A stretch of DNA of 64,000 bases, taken from Balneolia bacterium (GTDB lineage: Bacteria; Bacteroidota; Rhodothermia; Balneolales; Cyclonatronaceae). The DNA lies in the NCBI GenBank assembly GCA_022565795.1, contig JAIUMA010000006.1:1-64000 (forward strand). Direction: 5' to 3'. The translations under genes were made by a program, and so were the position numbers. The notes under the pieces are model-generated. The model had not been told where the DNA came from. It worked only from the letters and a program-made list of their open reading frames with translations, and searched no databases. This document shows positions 28,901 through 36,519 of this stretch, piece by piece; within the stretch, counting starts at the first letter, position 1, and every line of letters starts with the position of its first letter.

Positions 28901-31164
28901 GGAAAGCTGAACGGAAGATCGATGGATGTATTATCATCCCATGTGCCTGACAGTGCCGTAAGCGGCGTACCGACATCGGAGATTTCAACCCAGTCGAAAA
29001 CTACGCCACTATCATCATTGCTGTCGGTCCAGCTGTAGCCAAACTCATCGGGCCCGCCGGCGCCAAGTATAACCTCATGTCCTTCGCGGAAATCAGCGGC
29101 ACCTTTTTCAAGGGTGATGTCTTCATACTGCAGACTTGTTTCGTTATGCAAACCGCGTGAAGCCAGTAGTTCTGCCGCATTCGCACCCGCAATGCTGAAG
29201 TCCAGGGTTGCATTACCTTCATTTGATACAGAAATAGTTCTTGTAACGACATCACCATCCTCATCGGCCTGTGCGTTAAGCTCCGATGGCTGAATTACGA
29301 TTTCGGGACTTCCTTCTGTTGTGGCAGAAGTAGTATTTGAAATTTCAGACTCGTTTCCGAAGAAGTCGGAAGCTTTGATCGCAAAGTAGTAGTCGGTTGA
29401 ATGATCCAAACCGGTAACAAGAAGAGACTGCTCTGTTCCGGCAGCAGAAGGACGGAAAGACGTTTCAAACCGCTCTGCGCTGCTGAAATTACCACTGTTG
29501 ATCGGGCTGGTTGAATAGCGAATATCATACTCAAAAGCCTGTCCCTGGTCACCGCTTGAGCCTGGTGCGGTCCACTCGAGACGTACAGCTGTCTGCTGGC
29601 TTTCCGTTGCGGCGAGATCAGCAATTGTTGAAGGCGCAATGCCATCATCCTGCTCAAGGGCTCGGAACGCGTTAATTCGACCATCACCCATATCGAACTG
29701 TGGATTGAGGTCGCCAATCGGATCAACAGTCGCCATCATGCGTTCAAAAATTCCATCGCCGGTTATGCCGTCGTCTTTAAAGCTGGAGGCGATAAGCGCA
29801 GCCAGACCGGAAGCGTGTGGTGCCGCCATCGATGTTCCCTGGTAGAACTGATAGTTGCCGTTGGTGACAGTACTTAAAACACCACGGGTTCCACCTGCAA
29901 TCAGATTGCCACTGGGGTCTGTTGTTTCACCGCCGGGTGCGGACAGGTGAATCCAGTCACCGTACTGAGAAAACCACGATTTTTGGTCATTGTGATTGGT
30001 TGAAGCTACGGCCATAACTTCCGGGTTGGAAGCAATCGGATGGCTGGCTGTAGCTGAGCCATTGTTACCTGCTGCAAAAATCACCAAACCGCCTTGAATC
30101 GGTCCCTGAGGATTACCGTTTTCATCGAAACCAGCGGTTTCAATGAAGTAAAGAATGGCATCGCGCAGTACCTGGGAAGCACCTCCGCCGCCCCAGCTGT
30201 TGCTCGAAATAACGGCTCCGTTATCAGCGCCGTATACGATAGCCTCAGCAAATCCACCACCGCCGGTTGCTCCAACAAATACACGGCTGGTCATAATGCG
30301 TACCCCGGAATCTTCAGAACCATCGCCTCCGGCAACGCCGGCTACTCCAATACCATTATTATTTTGGGCAGCAATGGTTCCGGCGCAGTGGGAACCGTGG
30401 CCGTTAACGTCCTGAATGTCGCTGCTGCTTGTAACGTGGCTCCAACCGTGTATGTCGCCGTCGTATCCGTTTTCCGGACCGGGAAACGGATTGATCCAGT
30501 GCATATTCTGAAGATCCGGATGATTGATATCAATACCGGTATCAACTACCTGTACGATAATATCTGATGTGCCTTGTTCTATTTCCCAGGCTGGGAAAAG
30601 AGAAATATCAGCTCCCGGAGTTCCATCTGTTTGGCCGGTGTTATTGTAATGCCATTGTTCATCGAGACGGGGATCATCGGTCGGAAGATCACCGTTCATG
30701 AGCTCTGCCAGTTCCTCAGCGGAAAAGGGGTCGGAAGCCGGCATTCCAAGCGTTTCATACTTGTAGGAGGGCTCAGCATAGCGGATATACTCGTCGAGGC
30801 TGTACATCTCAACCACTTCTGATACGCTAAGGGAGGCATCAAACTCGATGGTGTACCAACGGTCGAGTCCGTATGCGGTGTGCTGGGCGGCATACCGGGG
30901 GTCGGTACGGATTGTCTGCGTCATGGAAACGACGTTAAGCTGCTGGTGCAGCGCGTCGATAGAAGAAATTGATGTTCGTGCCTGTGTTTCGGCCATCCCG
31001 CGGTTTAGCAGGGGGAGGGCGTCTTCACTAAACTGAACGATTACTTTATTGGGCTCTTTGGCAACTGTATCCTGTGCCAGCGTCTGTCCGACAAACGCTG
31101 AGACCAGAAACAGCAACGCCATTAATCCTGTTGTGAGGATTTTGGTTGTATTGCCTGGTAGCAT
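25948..31164 (-). CDS. Very large secreted subtilisin-like protease with DUF4397 and T9SS sorting domains
   Basis: Extracellular S8 protease of 1738 residues. Signal peptide (to about TLAQ), an inhibitor-like propeptide (about 32-175), then the catalytic domain with Asp208 (VVDTGID), His256 (NGHGSHCAG) and Ser445 (GTSMAAP). Beyond it lie a fibronectin-III domain (about 510-610), a beta-rich domain with a VNGWIHFG segment, HYDIN-like Ig domains, a long unassigned part with beta-propeller-like strands (about 1170-1340), a DUF4397-type domain (FVQLIHNAADPAAESVDVYV, from about 1420) and a T9SS type A signal ([17 protein letters not shown] through KMMLLK). It shares catalytic-domain order and sorting signal with the protease at 14455-18180, so the two look like an old duplication on both sides of the curli genes. 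Confidence 0.95.
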   Translation of the reverse strand: MLPGNTTKILTTGLMALLFLVSAFVGQTLAQDTVAKEPNKVIVQFSEDALPLLNRGMAETQARTSISSIDALHQQLNVVSMTQTIRTDPRYAAQHTAYGLDRWYTIEFDASLSVSEVVEMYSLDEYIRYAEPSYKYETLGMPASDPFSAEELAELMNGDLPTDDPRLDEQWHYNNTGQTDGTPGADISLFPAWEIEQGTSDIIVQVVDTGIDINHPDLQNMHWINPFPGPENGYDGDIHGWSHVTSSSDIQDVNGHGSHCAGTIAAQNNNGIGVAGVAGGDGSEDSGVRIMTSRVFVGATGGGGFAEAIVYGADNGAVISSNSWGGGGASQVLRDAILYFIETAGFDENGNPQGPIQGGLVIFAAGNNGSATASHPIASNPEVMAVASTNHNDQKSWFSQYGDWIHLSAPGGETTDPSGNLIAGGTRGVLSTVTNGNYQFYQGTSMAAPHASGLAALIASSFKDDGITGDGIFERMMATVDPIGDLNPQFDMGDGRINAFRALEQDDGIAPSTIADLAATESQQTAVRLEWTAPGSSGDQGQAFEYDIRYSTSPINSGNFSSAERFETSFRPSAAGTEQSLLVTGLDHSTDYYFAIKASDFFGNESEISNTTSATTEGSPEIVIQPSELNAQADEDGDVVTRTISVSNEGNATLDFSIAGANAAELLASRGLHNETSLQYEDITLEKGAADFREGHEVILGAGGPDEFGYSWTDSNDDSGVVFDWVEISDVGTPLTALSGTWDDNTSIDLPFSFPFYGEEYETARVSVNGWIHFGSFTGDAFSNREIPSTQQPSNLLAVLWDDLDMRTTGTVYTYHDESANRFIIQWNAVPKSFSNGSSFTFQAILEQGGSVTYQYQQLSGNTSENTVGIENQDGTDGLQVAFNTGYLENGLAVRFSSGPEWVTFDQTSGSVEPGETLELTAFFDPEGLATGFYTDELRFSNNTVGMTTKTVPVYFQIGDIVGDLVFNTSEIDFGSIFANASVTEFINVQNTGNGLAEVTSITSDNDAFIPGETSFSLAPGSSKQIPVTFNPDQVSTYSGTITIETDIEDSEPFEVSLFGRSLLAPEAGFSLADSRFNLITGETAESSFEISNSSYPPLEFEIAVADASMLRAITGETKAEETSGLRVFSSFVNERDSFSLFSDATSYGVEMDESDLRTDFRTAVFAKGSASVLYGITRDGTLERQNIISGNSRTVAELGSLNGYASDLSISQSGEILVLAGSETGSSIYRLDDEGITLQHQLDVAFRYMTELPSGNLILATSSGELYRLVTQTEDSASEYELQRNGKLAHSGQLAGIEWNHDYGLLIGAFNTSESSELVHINMMTASFETISRSDLQTGWFSMPAEGLQSLSDWIQTDPESGSVGSNASITGTLSVDASEISPADYDLELQVYTNDPLAEMIVVPFEVQVFGEAKAFVQLIHNAADPAAESVDVYVNGELFAEGFSFREATAFVPAPAETELEISILPAGSESTAASLFDVNLTLDRNENYTIIANGVLNPAEFAGVPSDTEFNLYVLESPMRESDDSESISAVFFHGVTDAPNVDISFRDSDFLAENLAYGEFGEYFYAGADEQIFDIFETGMSQFMSIFVADFSVLAGESATMLLSGFADPGNNMNGSSLAMLAVLPSGEVLMPRDATSSGDEQTDVPTEFVLEQNYPNPFNPTTQISYSIPEAANVTLEVYNVQGQLVAVLVNGQQNAGSHSVSFDANRLSSGMYLYRIQAGSFTAVRKMMLLK

Positions 31165-31556
31165 ATATGATATAGAATTAGTTGATTCGGTTGATTAGTA
31201 ATGGGTTCTGTACAGCAAGTCCCGGCGGCTGAATTACGGTTTACAAATCGAAACTCCGGAGGCTGGAGCGGGTCTACAGTCTTTCAAAAGTTGATGTAGA
31301 TGTATAGGTTGAAAACCAGAAAATGTATCAGAAGGATAGTCCAAAATGGCGGGAAGTTGTTGTTTTTTTAGAATGAAATAAATATAAACTTTTTGCCGGG
31401 TTATAAAAATTAACTTCCGGAGAAGCTATTCATAACGTTTTTCAGCCAGAAGGGCTGAGGCTGCAGCCTTCTGCAGATTAAGGGAAAAGTCTATTGATAT
31501 CATAAAAAATCCGTAATTTATCCCATCTTTTGAATCCTCATATAAATAGAAGCACT
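31165..31556. other. Divergent intergenic region
   Basis: About 390 bases between the subtilase and the DUF4920 gene. It holds a hairpin CAGAAGG-N13-CCTTCTG with a nested GGCTGCAGCC palindrome near 31445-31475, and AT-rich sequence before the next start. No ORF is credible. Confidence 0.45.
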
Positions 31557-32054
31557 ATGAATCGCCTTTTGTTGTCTGCACTCTTTCTAACTCTGGTTTT
31601 TACACTGGCAGCCTGCTCATCCGAAACCGAGGGACCTGCTCCTGCTCCCGATGCAGAAACAGCCGAGCTCTCACATTTTGGAGAATCATTCACCCCGGCT
31701 GATTATATATATGTAGTGGATATGCTCCCGCTGGTAACTGAAGAGGAAAGCGCACCCATGCAGGTAAGAGGCGAAATCGTTGAAGTGTGCCAGTCTAAAG
31801 GATGCTGGCTAACACTTGCATCCGAAAGTGACATTATGGTTAGGGTTACCTTCAAAGATTATGAGTTCTTCGTGCCGAAAGATATTGCCGGACGCGAAGT
31901 AATACTTGAAGGTATTGCCTGGCTGGATGAAGTATCCGTTGCGCATCAGCAGCACTACGCCGAAGATGCCGGTGAAAGCGAAGAAGAAATTGAGGCCATA
32001 ACAGAGCCGAGCATGAGCTATTACTTTGAGGCCACCGGAGTAATCCTGCTCTGA
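31557..32054 (+). CDS. DUF4920 family lipoprotein
   Basis: 165-residue lipoprotein; the ATG at 31557 gives a clean lipobox (FTLAAC, Cys20), whereas an earlier TTG at 31530 only adds nine residues before it. The core has an OB-fold-like pattern with a conserved Cys pair (VEVCQSKGCWLTL), then VRVTFKDYEFFVPKDIAG and the terminal YYFEATGVIL strand, as in DUF4920. The Cys pair suggests a redox or metal role in the envelope. The following cytochrome-like gene starts 14 bases after the stop. Confidence 0.85.
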   Translation: MNRLLLSALFLTLVFTLAACSSETEGPAPAPDAETAELSHFGESFTPADYIYVVDMLPLVTEEESAPMQVRGEIVEVCQSKGCWLTLASESDIMVRVTFKDYEFFVPKDIAGREVILEGIAWLDEVSVAHQQHYAEDAGESEEEIEAITEPSMSYYFEATGVILL

Positions 32055-32068
32055 TCCTGACCCTGATA

Positions 32069-32500
32069 ATGAAACGCCTTTTTCTGCTCTCTTTTCTTTT
32101 TTTGATGCTCTCTGCAGGCATAACCTGGTCTTGTACACAGGATGCCGGAGAGCAGCACCCTACCTTGTCGGAGCTTATGAGGGAGCGGACCAACCAAATT
32201 CGTGATATCCGGGCTGCCATAGAATCGGGTCAGCAGCCGGACGCCTCCCTTTTTGAATATGATGTGTTCACAAACGGTGAGCCCTCACGCGATGCACTTA
32301 AAGAACCGGGCGTGCAGGGGCAGCTCATGGCATTCGATACGTTTTATGCCCGCTTTGCGGAGAATCCAACGCCCGCGAATTACGATATCATGATTAAGAC
32401 CTGTATTAGCTGTCATGAAAGACTTTGTCCCGGACCACTGCGCCTTATACGCAGCCTGTCGATTGAAGAAATGGAAGAACCCGGTTTTCAGATGTTTTAA
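32069..32500 (+). CDS. Small periplasmic protein with a single c-type haem motif
   Basis: 143 residues; signal peptide with a possible lipoprotein Cys22 (TWSC, a weak lipobox). The only haem site is CISCH at residues 112-116 near the C-terminus, followed by ERLCPGPL. A C-terminal CxxCH after a helical region fits class II-like (c-prime) cytochromes, but 143 residues and the extra Cys are unusual. Probably co-transcribed with the DUF4920 gene. An electron-transfer or sensing role is inference. Confidence 0.75.
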   Translation: MKRLFLLSFLFLMLSAGITWSCTQDAGEQHPTLSELMRERTNQIRDIRAAIESGQQPDASLFEYDVFTNGEPSRDALKEPGVQGQLMAFDTFYARFAENPTPANYDIMIKTCISCHERLCPGPLRLIRSLSIEEMEEPGFQMF

Positions 32501-32540
32501 AATGCCTTTGATTTGGCATAAAATTAACAAATAAAGGAAT

Positions 32541-34229
32541 ATGAAGTTTGTTACTTCACTAATAACTGCATTTATGCAGGAGAAAGACGCGAAAACGAAC
32601 ATTAAAGGACTACTTAAGTTCTTTGCGTTTCTCCTGTTTATAATCATCACCTACACTATCCTGTTCCATTTTATTATGGCGCTGGAAGACAGGGAATACA
32701 GCGTGGTAACCTCTTTTTACTGGACCCTCACTGTTATGTCGACTCTTGGCTTTGGAGATATCGTCTTTCAGTCGGATCTTGGCAGGACTTTCTCGATGGT
32801 GGTACTGTTATCGGGAGTAGTGCTTCTGCTGATTATGCTGCCCTTTACCTTTATCAAGTTCTTTTATGCGCCATGGCTGGAGGCTTACAATAAAACAAAA
32901 GCTCCAAGCGAACTATCCGCTGAGATAAAAAATCATGTAATTATCACAAATTACGACTCAGTAACCCGCTCACTCATTGAGAAGCTGAAGGACTTTGGTC
33001 ATCCCTATTACATACTGTGCAGCGATCATGGAAAGGCCATCAATTTATATAATGATGGCTATAAAGTGGTTGTTGGCAAGCTGGATGACCCGAATACCTA
33101 CCGCAGAATACGGGTGCAACAGGCGGCAATGGTTGTGGCAAGCTGTAACGATATGGTGAATACCAGCGTAGCTTTCACGGTGCGTGAAATTTCTGAAGAT
33201 GTTCGTATTGTTACTCTGGCAAGCTTTGAAGATTCTGTAGATATCCTGAGGCTGGCCGGAAGTAATACGGTTATTCAACTGGCCAAGATGCTTGGTCAGT
33301 CACTTGGACGGCGCACATTGGGAGGAAGCGCCCGCGTGCACGTAATAGGGCGCTTCGATCAGCTGGTAATTGGTGAGGCTCCGGCCATCGATACGCCATT
33401 GGTTGGTAAAACCATAGCAGAAAGTAAGCTTCGTCAGCAAACCGGTGCCAGTATAATAGGTGTATGGGAGCGCGGTGAATTTAAAGCTGCAATGCCCGAT
33501 ACCAAAATCCAGCGGCACACGGTTCTGGTGATGGCCGGTAAGGTAGATCAACTCCGTAACTACGACGAGCTTTTCGGGATTTATCACAGCGACGACAAAC
33601 CTGTAATTATTATTGGAGGAGGCCGGGTAGGTTTGGCTACTGCTAAATCGCTTGAAGACCGCCAGATGGATTATGTTATCGTAGAAAGAGACAGAACGCG
33701 GCTTAGAGATCCGGAAAAGTTTATTCACGGTGATGCTGCCGATATAAAAACGCTTAAAAAAGCGGGAATTGATGATGCTCACACGGTTATCATTACGTCC
33801 AACAAAGACGAAATCAATATTTACCTGACGCTCTACTGCAGGCGACTCCGCCCTGATATTCAGATTACGGCCCGTGCTACCGATGATCGGAACGTAAGCA
33901 GTCTTCACCGGGCAGGTGCCGATTTTGTGATGTCTTACGCCACAATGGGAGCAAACGCCATATATAATTCTCTGGATTCATCCGAGATACTTACGCTAGC
34001 CGAAGGTCTGGATATTTTCAGAGTTCCTGTCCCTCAGAAGCTGGTAGGCGTTACGCTTATTGAGAGTGATATACGAGCCAAAACGGGCTGCAGCGTTATT
34101 GCCATTAAAGTTAACGACGAGATGGTAGCCAATCCTGATCCCGAAAATCCAATCCCGGAAGAGAGTGAGCTTGTACTGATTGGAGATTATAATTCGGAGC
34201 AGAAATTCATGAAATATATAAATGAATAA
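32541..34229 (+). CDS. Potassium channel with two RCK (TrkA) modules
   Basis: Inner-membrane two-helix potassium channel. Helices lie at about residues 24-48 and 84-108; the selectivity filter is TLGFGD (68-73), a variant of TVGYGD. A first RCK N-domain (about 130-250) lacks the GxGxxG nucleotide motif (it reads HVIITNYDSVTRSL), and a TrkA-C domain follows. The second RCK has a good nucleotide site (VIIIGGGRVGLATAKSL, near residue 355) and its own TrkA-C domain. Full-length two-RCK channels gate by ligand binding in a cytoplasmic ring; here one site per subunit may be inactive. Its last 8 bases overlap the next gene. Confidence 0.93.
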   Translation: MKFVTSLITAFMQEKDAKTNIKGLLKFFAFLLFIIITYTILFHFIMALEDREYSVVTSFYWTLTVMSTLGFGDIVFQSDLGRTFSMVVLLSGVVLLLIMLPFTFIKFFYAPWLEAYNKTKAPSELSAEIKNHVIITNYDSVTRSLIEKLKDFGHPYYILCSDHGKAINLYNDGYKVVVGKLDDPNTYRRIRVQQAAMVVASCNDMVNTSVAFTVREISEDVRIVTLASFEDSVDILRLAGSNTVIQLAKMLGQSLGRRTLGGSARVHVIGRFDQLVIGEAPAIDTPLVGKTIAESKLRQQTGASIIGVWERGEFKAAMPDTKIQRHTVLVMAGKVDQLRNYDELFGIYHSDDKPVIIIGGGRVGLATAKSLEDRQMDYVIVERDRTRLRDPEKFIHGDAADIKTLKKAGIDDAHTVIITSNKDEINIYLTLYCRRLRPDIQITARATDDRNVSSLHRAGADFVMSYATMGANAIYNSLDSSEILTLAEGLDIFRVPVPQKLVGVTLIESDIRAKTGCSVIAIKVNDEMVANPDPENPIPEESELVLIGDYNSEQKFMKYINE

Positions 34230-34602
34230 AACTCAGTCGGCTGATATAATGATATTTATTGGGTCGTTCAGCTTTAGGGCTGCAGAGGGCTCCGATGGCA
34301 AGTTTGAGATTATCAGCCGCAATAAAAGCCTGCACGAGGCCGAAAACGCCTTTAGGTCTAAGATTAAAGAGTACTTTGCATCACAGCCCGGTTTACTGCC
34401 GGCAAAAATTTATCTGCTGGATATTATCGAAATAGAAGAGACAGCCAAGCCCGCCCTGCTGTTCTTCGAAAAAGTGAGCGTAGGGGAAGACGAGGAAAAA
34501 AGCGCTGTATTTTTCAGCCCGCTACCGCTGAGAGAGTCTCACGCTACTACCTGGTCGGCCAGCATGCCTGGAAACCCGGAGCTCTTTCTGGAAATAGAGT
34601 AG
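34222..34602 (+). CDS. Small unknown protein coupled to the potassium channel
   Basis: 126 residues, no recognised family, no signal or membrane segment. Its start overlaps the channel gene by 8 bases, so translation is probably coupled. The sequence alternates strands (IMIFIGSFSFRA, AKIYLLDIIEI, ALLFFEKVSV) with one helix (EAENAFRSKIKEYF), an alpha/beta pattern. A cytoplasmic partner of the channel is possible. Confidence 0.65.
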   Translation: MNKTQSADIMIFIGSFSFRAAEGSDGKFEIISRNKSLHEAENAFRSKIKEYFASQPGLLPAKIYLLDIIEIEETAKPALLFFEKVSVGEDEEKSAVFFSPLPLRESHATTWSASMPGNPELFLEIE

Positions 34603-34691
34603 CATTAAGACTCTTTAAAGTTTAATCCGGGTTAATCGGGGTTTCGTAAAGTAGAGCAAGTGGTGCAGTAAAACGCCCAAAAAATCGCTTC

Positions 34692-34714
34692 TGGGAAGTA
34701 TTCCCAACTTTTTT
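34692..34714 (+). terminator. Short terminator-like hairpin
   Basis: TGGGAA-GTA-TTCCCA (34692-34706) is a perfect palindrome followed two bases later by six T (34709-34714). It would separate the channel operon from the ECF-like promoter that follows 12 bases later. It could instead be an operator. Confidence 0.5.
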
Positions 34715-34725
34715 CAAGAATTTTG

Positions 34726-34763
34726 AAAAAAAAGTGTAACAAATCGGGGGTTCGTGCATCATA
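34726..34763 (+). promoter_or_regulatory. 38-bp element, copy A (ECF-like promoter reading into the receiver-domain operon)
   Basis: Eight A, then a 30-base stretch beginning GTGTAACAAATCGGGGG and ending GTGCATCATA. It is identical base for base to the reverse complement of 40605-40642. Read as an ECF-type promoter it has a -35-like TGTAAC (34735-34740), a 16-base spacer and a -10-like CATC (34757-34760), 40 bases before the ATG at 34800. The whole spacer is also conserved, which is unusual for a simple promoter. Confidence 0.7.
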
Positions 34764-34799
34764 TCAATAACAACACTCAATAACTCTACTTTCAAAACA

Positions 34800-35390
34800 A
34801 TGCGAGTTCTCTTTCCAAGTACACTACCAAATATAGCTCAGGCGCCTGACGTCTCCGCTGCTTCCTACTCTCCAATTCAGCTTTGGGAAGTCTTTTTGGA
34901 GCCTTCTTCTTACGGCCCGCCTTCGACATTAGGCGAAAACTATATGATCCATCCGGCCTCCCGACTGGGTTCGTTGTCTGATGTATCTGAGTTTGGCCGC
35001 AAGCTAAAGACACAGCGCAAGCTTAAAGTACTTCACATCGAGGACACTCCTGAGATTCGCCTCATCGCAAACATTTTCCTGAAGGATGAATACGACATCC
35101 AAAGCGCATCATGTGGTGAAGAAGCCGTAGAGAAAGCATCGAAAGAGAAGTACGACATCATCCTTATGGATATCAACCTTGGAGAGGGTTGTGATGGTTT
35201 TGAAGTTAGTGAGCAGCTTAGACAGCTGCCGGGTTATGAGAATGTTGCAATCATCGCAGTTACCACGAGCAACTACCTTGAAGTAAGAGGCAGATGCATT
35301 GAAACGGGTTTCAATGCCTTCATTCAGAAGCCATTCGAAAAAAGAGACCTGAAAAATACGATTACCCAGCTCATGAGGTACTCACGTTAA
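34800..35390 (+). CDS. Stand-alone response-regulator receiver protein
   Basis: 196 residues. The receiver domain spans about residues 75-195 with the acidic pair Glu-Asp (LHIEDTPE), phosphoacceptor Asp124 (ILMDINLG), Thr (AVTTSN) and Lys (IQKPF), so all catalytic residues are present; no output domain follows. The N-terminal 75 residues are Ser/Pro-rich with no known fold; an internal start at the Met of YMIHPASRL is possible. It is the first gene behind 38-bp element copy A. No histidine kinase is adjacent; candidates would be elsewhere. Confidence 0.85.
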   Translation: MRVLFPSTLPNIAQAPDVSAASYSPIQLWEVFLEPSSYGPPSTLGENYMIHPASRLGSLSDVSEFGRKLKTQRKLKVLHIEDTPEIRLIANIFLKDEYDIQSASCGEEAVEKASKEKYDIILMDINLGEGCDGFEVSEQLRQLPGYENVAIIAVTTSNYLEVRGRCIETGFNAFIQKPFEKRDLKNTITQLMRYSR

Positions 35391-35439
35391 TATCATCGAC
35401 TAAAAACACACCTCATAGTATCCAAACTTCTTAACTAAT

Positions 35440-36240
35440 ATGTCCGCAACGAACTCACATACCTACGACCTGATTGAAGAGTATCTGTCAGGCAGTCTCA
35501 GCGAAGAGCAGACCGATATGCTCTGGGCTGAACTTCTGAGCGACGGAGATGCAATGGATTACCTTCAAACGATGTCAGCCATGAAAAAACTGGCCGGCAA
35601 CGGAGAATTCACGGTTGAAAATCCTCTGTCTGAAATAGATTTTGATTACGACAAATCCGCTTTTGAAACACCCGATTCCGAATCTGATAAACTTGCCGGT
35701 TCCATCACATACGGAAATGGTGGTTTTACCTGGAAATGGATTGCCGCAGCCCTGGTTATGATTATGGCTGCTGCCGGAATAAGCTATATGGTGCTCCAGG
35801 AAAGCACCAACGGTCAGACAGGCCCCATCGCTATGATCGAGTATGATATTTTCAGATCAGCCGGCGATGAACTGGCGCTGATGCCAAGCCTTGATGATGT
35901 CATAATGCTTTCGGCTTCAGGAGAACATGAGCAGGCGCTTGGCGTGCTTGGCGAAATACGGGCCGAGTCTGGTCTCGAAAATGATCCTCAGCTTGCTATA
36001 CTTGAAGGTTCACTTCACTTCAACGCCGGCGAATTTGAAATGGCTCTGAGCGTTTTTTCTTCAATCGATCGGTCTGTATTAAGCAGTCGTGAATACGAAG
36101 AAGTGCTCTGGTACAAAGCAAACGCAAACGTTCATGCAGGACAGACTCTTGAGGCAACCAATACGCTGCAGCAAATCATCCAAATGGATGGTTCATACAG
36201 CAGAGTCGCAAAGAACCTGTTAAACAACCTCGGCAGCTGA
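35440..36240 (+). CDS. One-TM protein with TPR-like periplasmic domain, candidate anti-sigma factor
   Basis: 266 residues. The N-terminal 60 residues (LIEEYLSGSLSEEQTDMLWA) resemble the helical cytoplasmic part of anti-sigma and FecR-like proteins, where a YLsGeLs.ee pattern is common; no zinc-binding HxxxCxxC is present. A single membrane helix (about 99-119) is followed by a periplasmic region with two or three TPR-like helical pairs (about 150-260). Next to an ECF-like sigma and a CHAT peptidase regulon, a role as membrane anti-sigma or receptor is a reasonable inference. It follows the receiver gene by 49 bases. Confidence 0.6.
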   Translation: MSATNSHTYDLIEEYLSGSLSEEQTDMLWAELLSDGDAMDYLQTMSAMKKLAGNGEFTVENPLSEIDFDYDKSAFETPDSESDKLAGSITYGNGGFTWKWIAAALVMIMAAAGISYMVLQESTNGQTGPIAMIEYDIFRSAGDELALMPSLDDVIMLSASGEHEQALGVLGEIRAESGLENDPQLAILEGSLHFNAGEFEMALSVFSSIDRSVLSSREYEEVLWYKANANVHAGQTLEATNTLQQIIQMDGSYSRVAKNLLNNLGS

Positions 36241-36303
36241 TTCATGCTGCCGGATAACAATCCAACAACCAATTTTAAGCTTAGCACCTTACTGATAGTG
36301 TAG

Positions 36304-36328
36304 ACCGGCAGGTTTTGCAGCCGGTTTT
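36304..36328 (+). terminator. Terminator after the receiver/TPR operon
   Basis: ACCGGC (36304-36309) and GCCGGT (36320-36325) pair around a 10-base loop, followed by T. A 14-base perfect palindrome TGCAGCGCGCTGCA follows directly, and CAGCGCGC recurs inverted 23 bases later as GCGCGCTG. Confidence 0.6.
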
Positions 36329-36448
36329 ATATGCAGCGCGCTGCACCGACACCTAATAAATAATGCGCGCTGTATTCTTTTCTCTTGATAAAAAACACTC
36401 GTTGACCCGAGTTCTTAACTTGCTCCCAGGACGGCTATTACCTACATT

Positions 36449-36519
36449 AGCGGTTGTTTCTTCAACGTACAACGCGAGCTTCGGCCCGCACTGTGCCAGG
36501 AGAAGCAGCCGCTTTTTTT
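36449..36519 (+). ncRNA. Possible structured RNA end or terminator in a long gene-free stretch
   Basis: The 36241-36885 gap (645 bases) has no credible ORF. Within it AGCGGTTGTTTCT (from 36449) pairs with AGAAGCAGCCGCT (to 36513) using G-U pairs, encloses a GC-rich loop of about 36 bases, and is followed by seven T (36513-36519). This looks like the 3-prime end of a small RNA, or a second terminator of the upstream operon. I see no matching known RNA family. Low confidence. Confidence 0.3.

Noticed and set aside
32541-34229. Potassium channel as two genes (channel plus TrkA)
   Set aside because: One uninterrupted frame covers the pore and both RCK modules without an internal start that would make sense.
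34692-34706. TGGGAA-GTA-TTCCCA as an operator for the receiver operon
   Set aside because: A T run follows at the right distance, so a terminator of the channel operon is more likely; left as a weak alternative.
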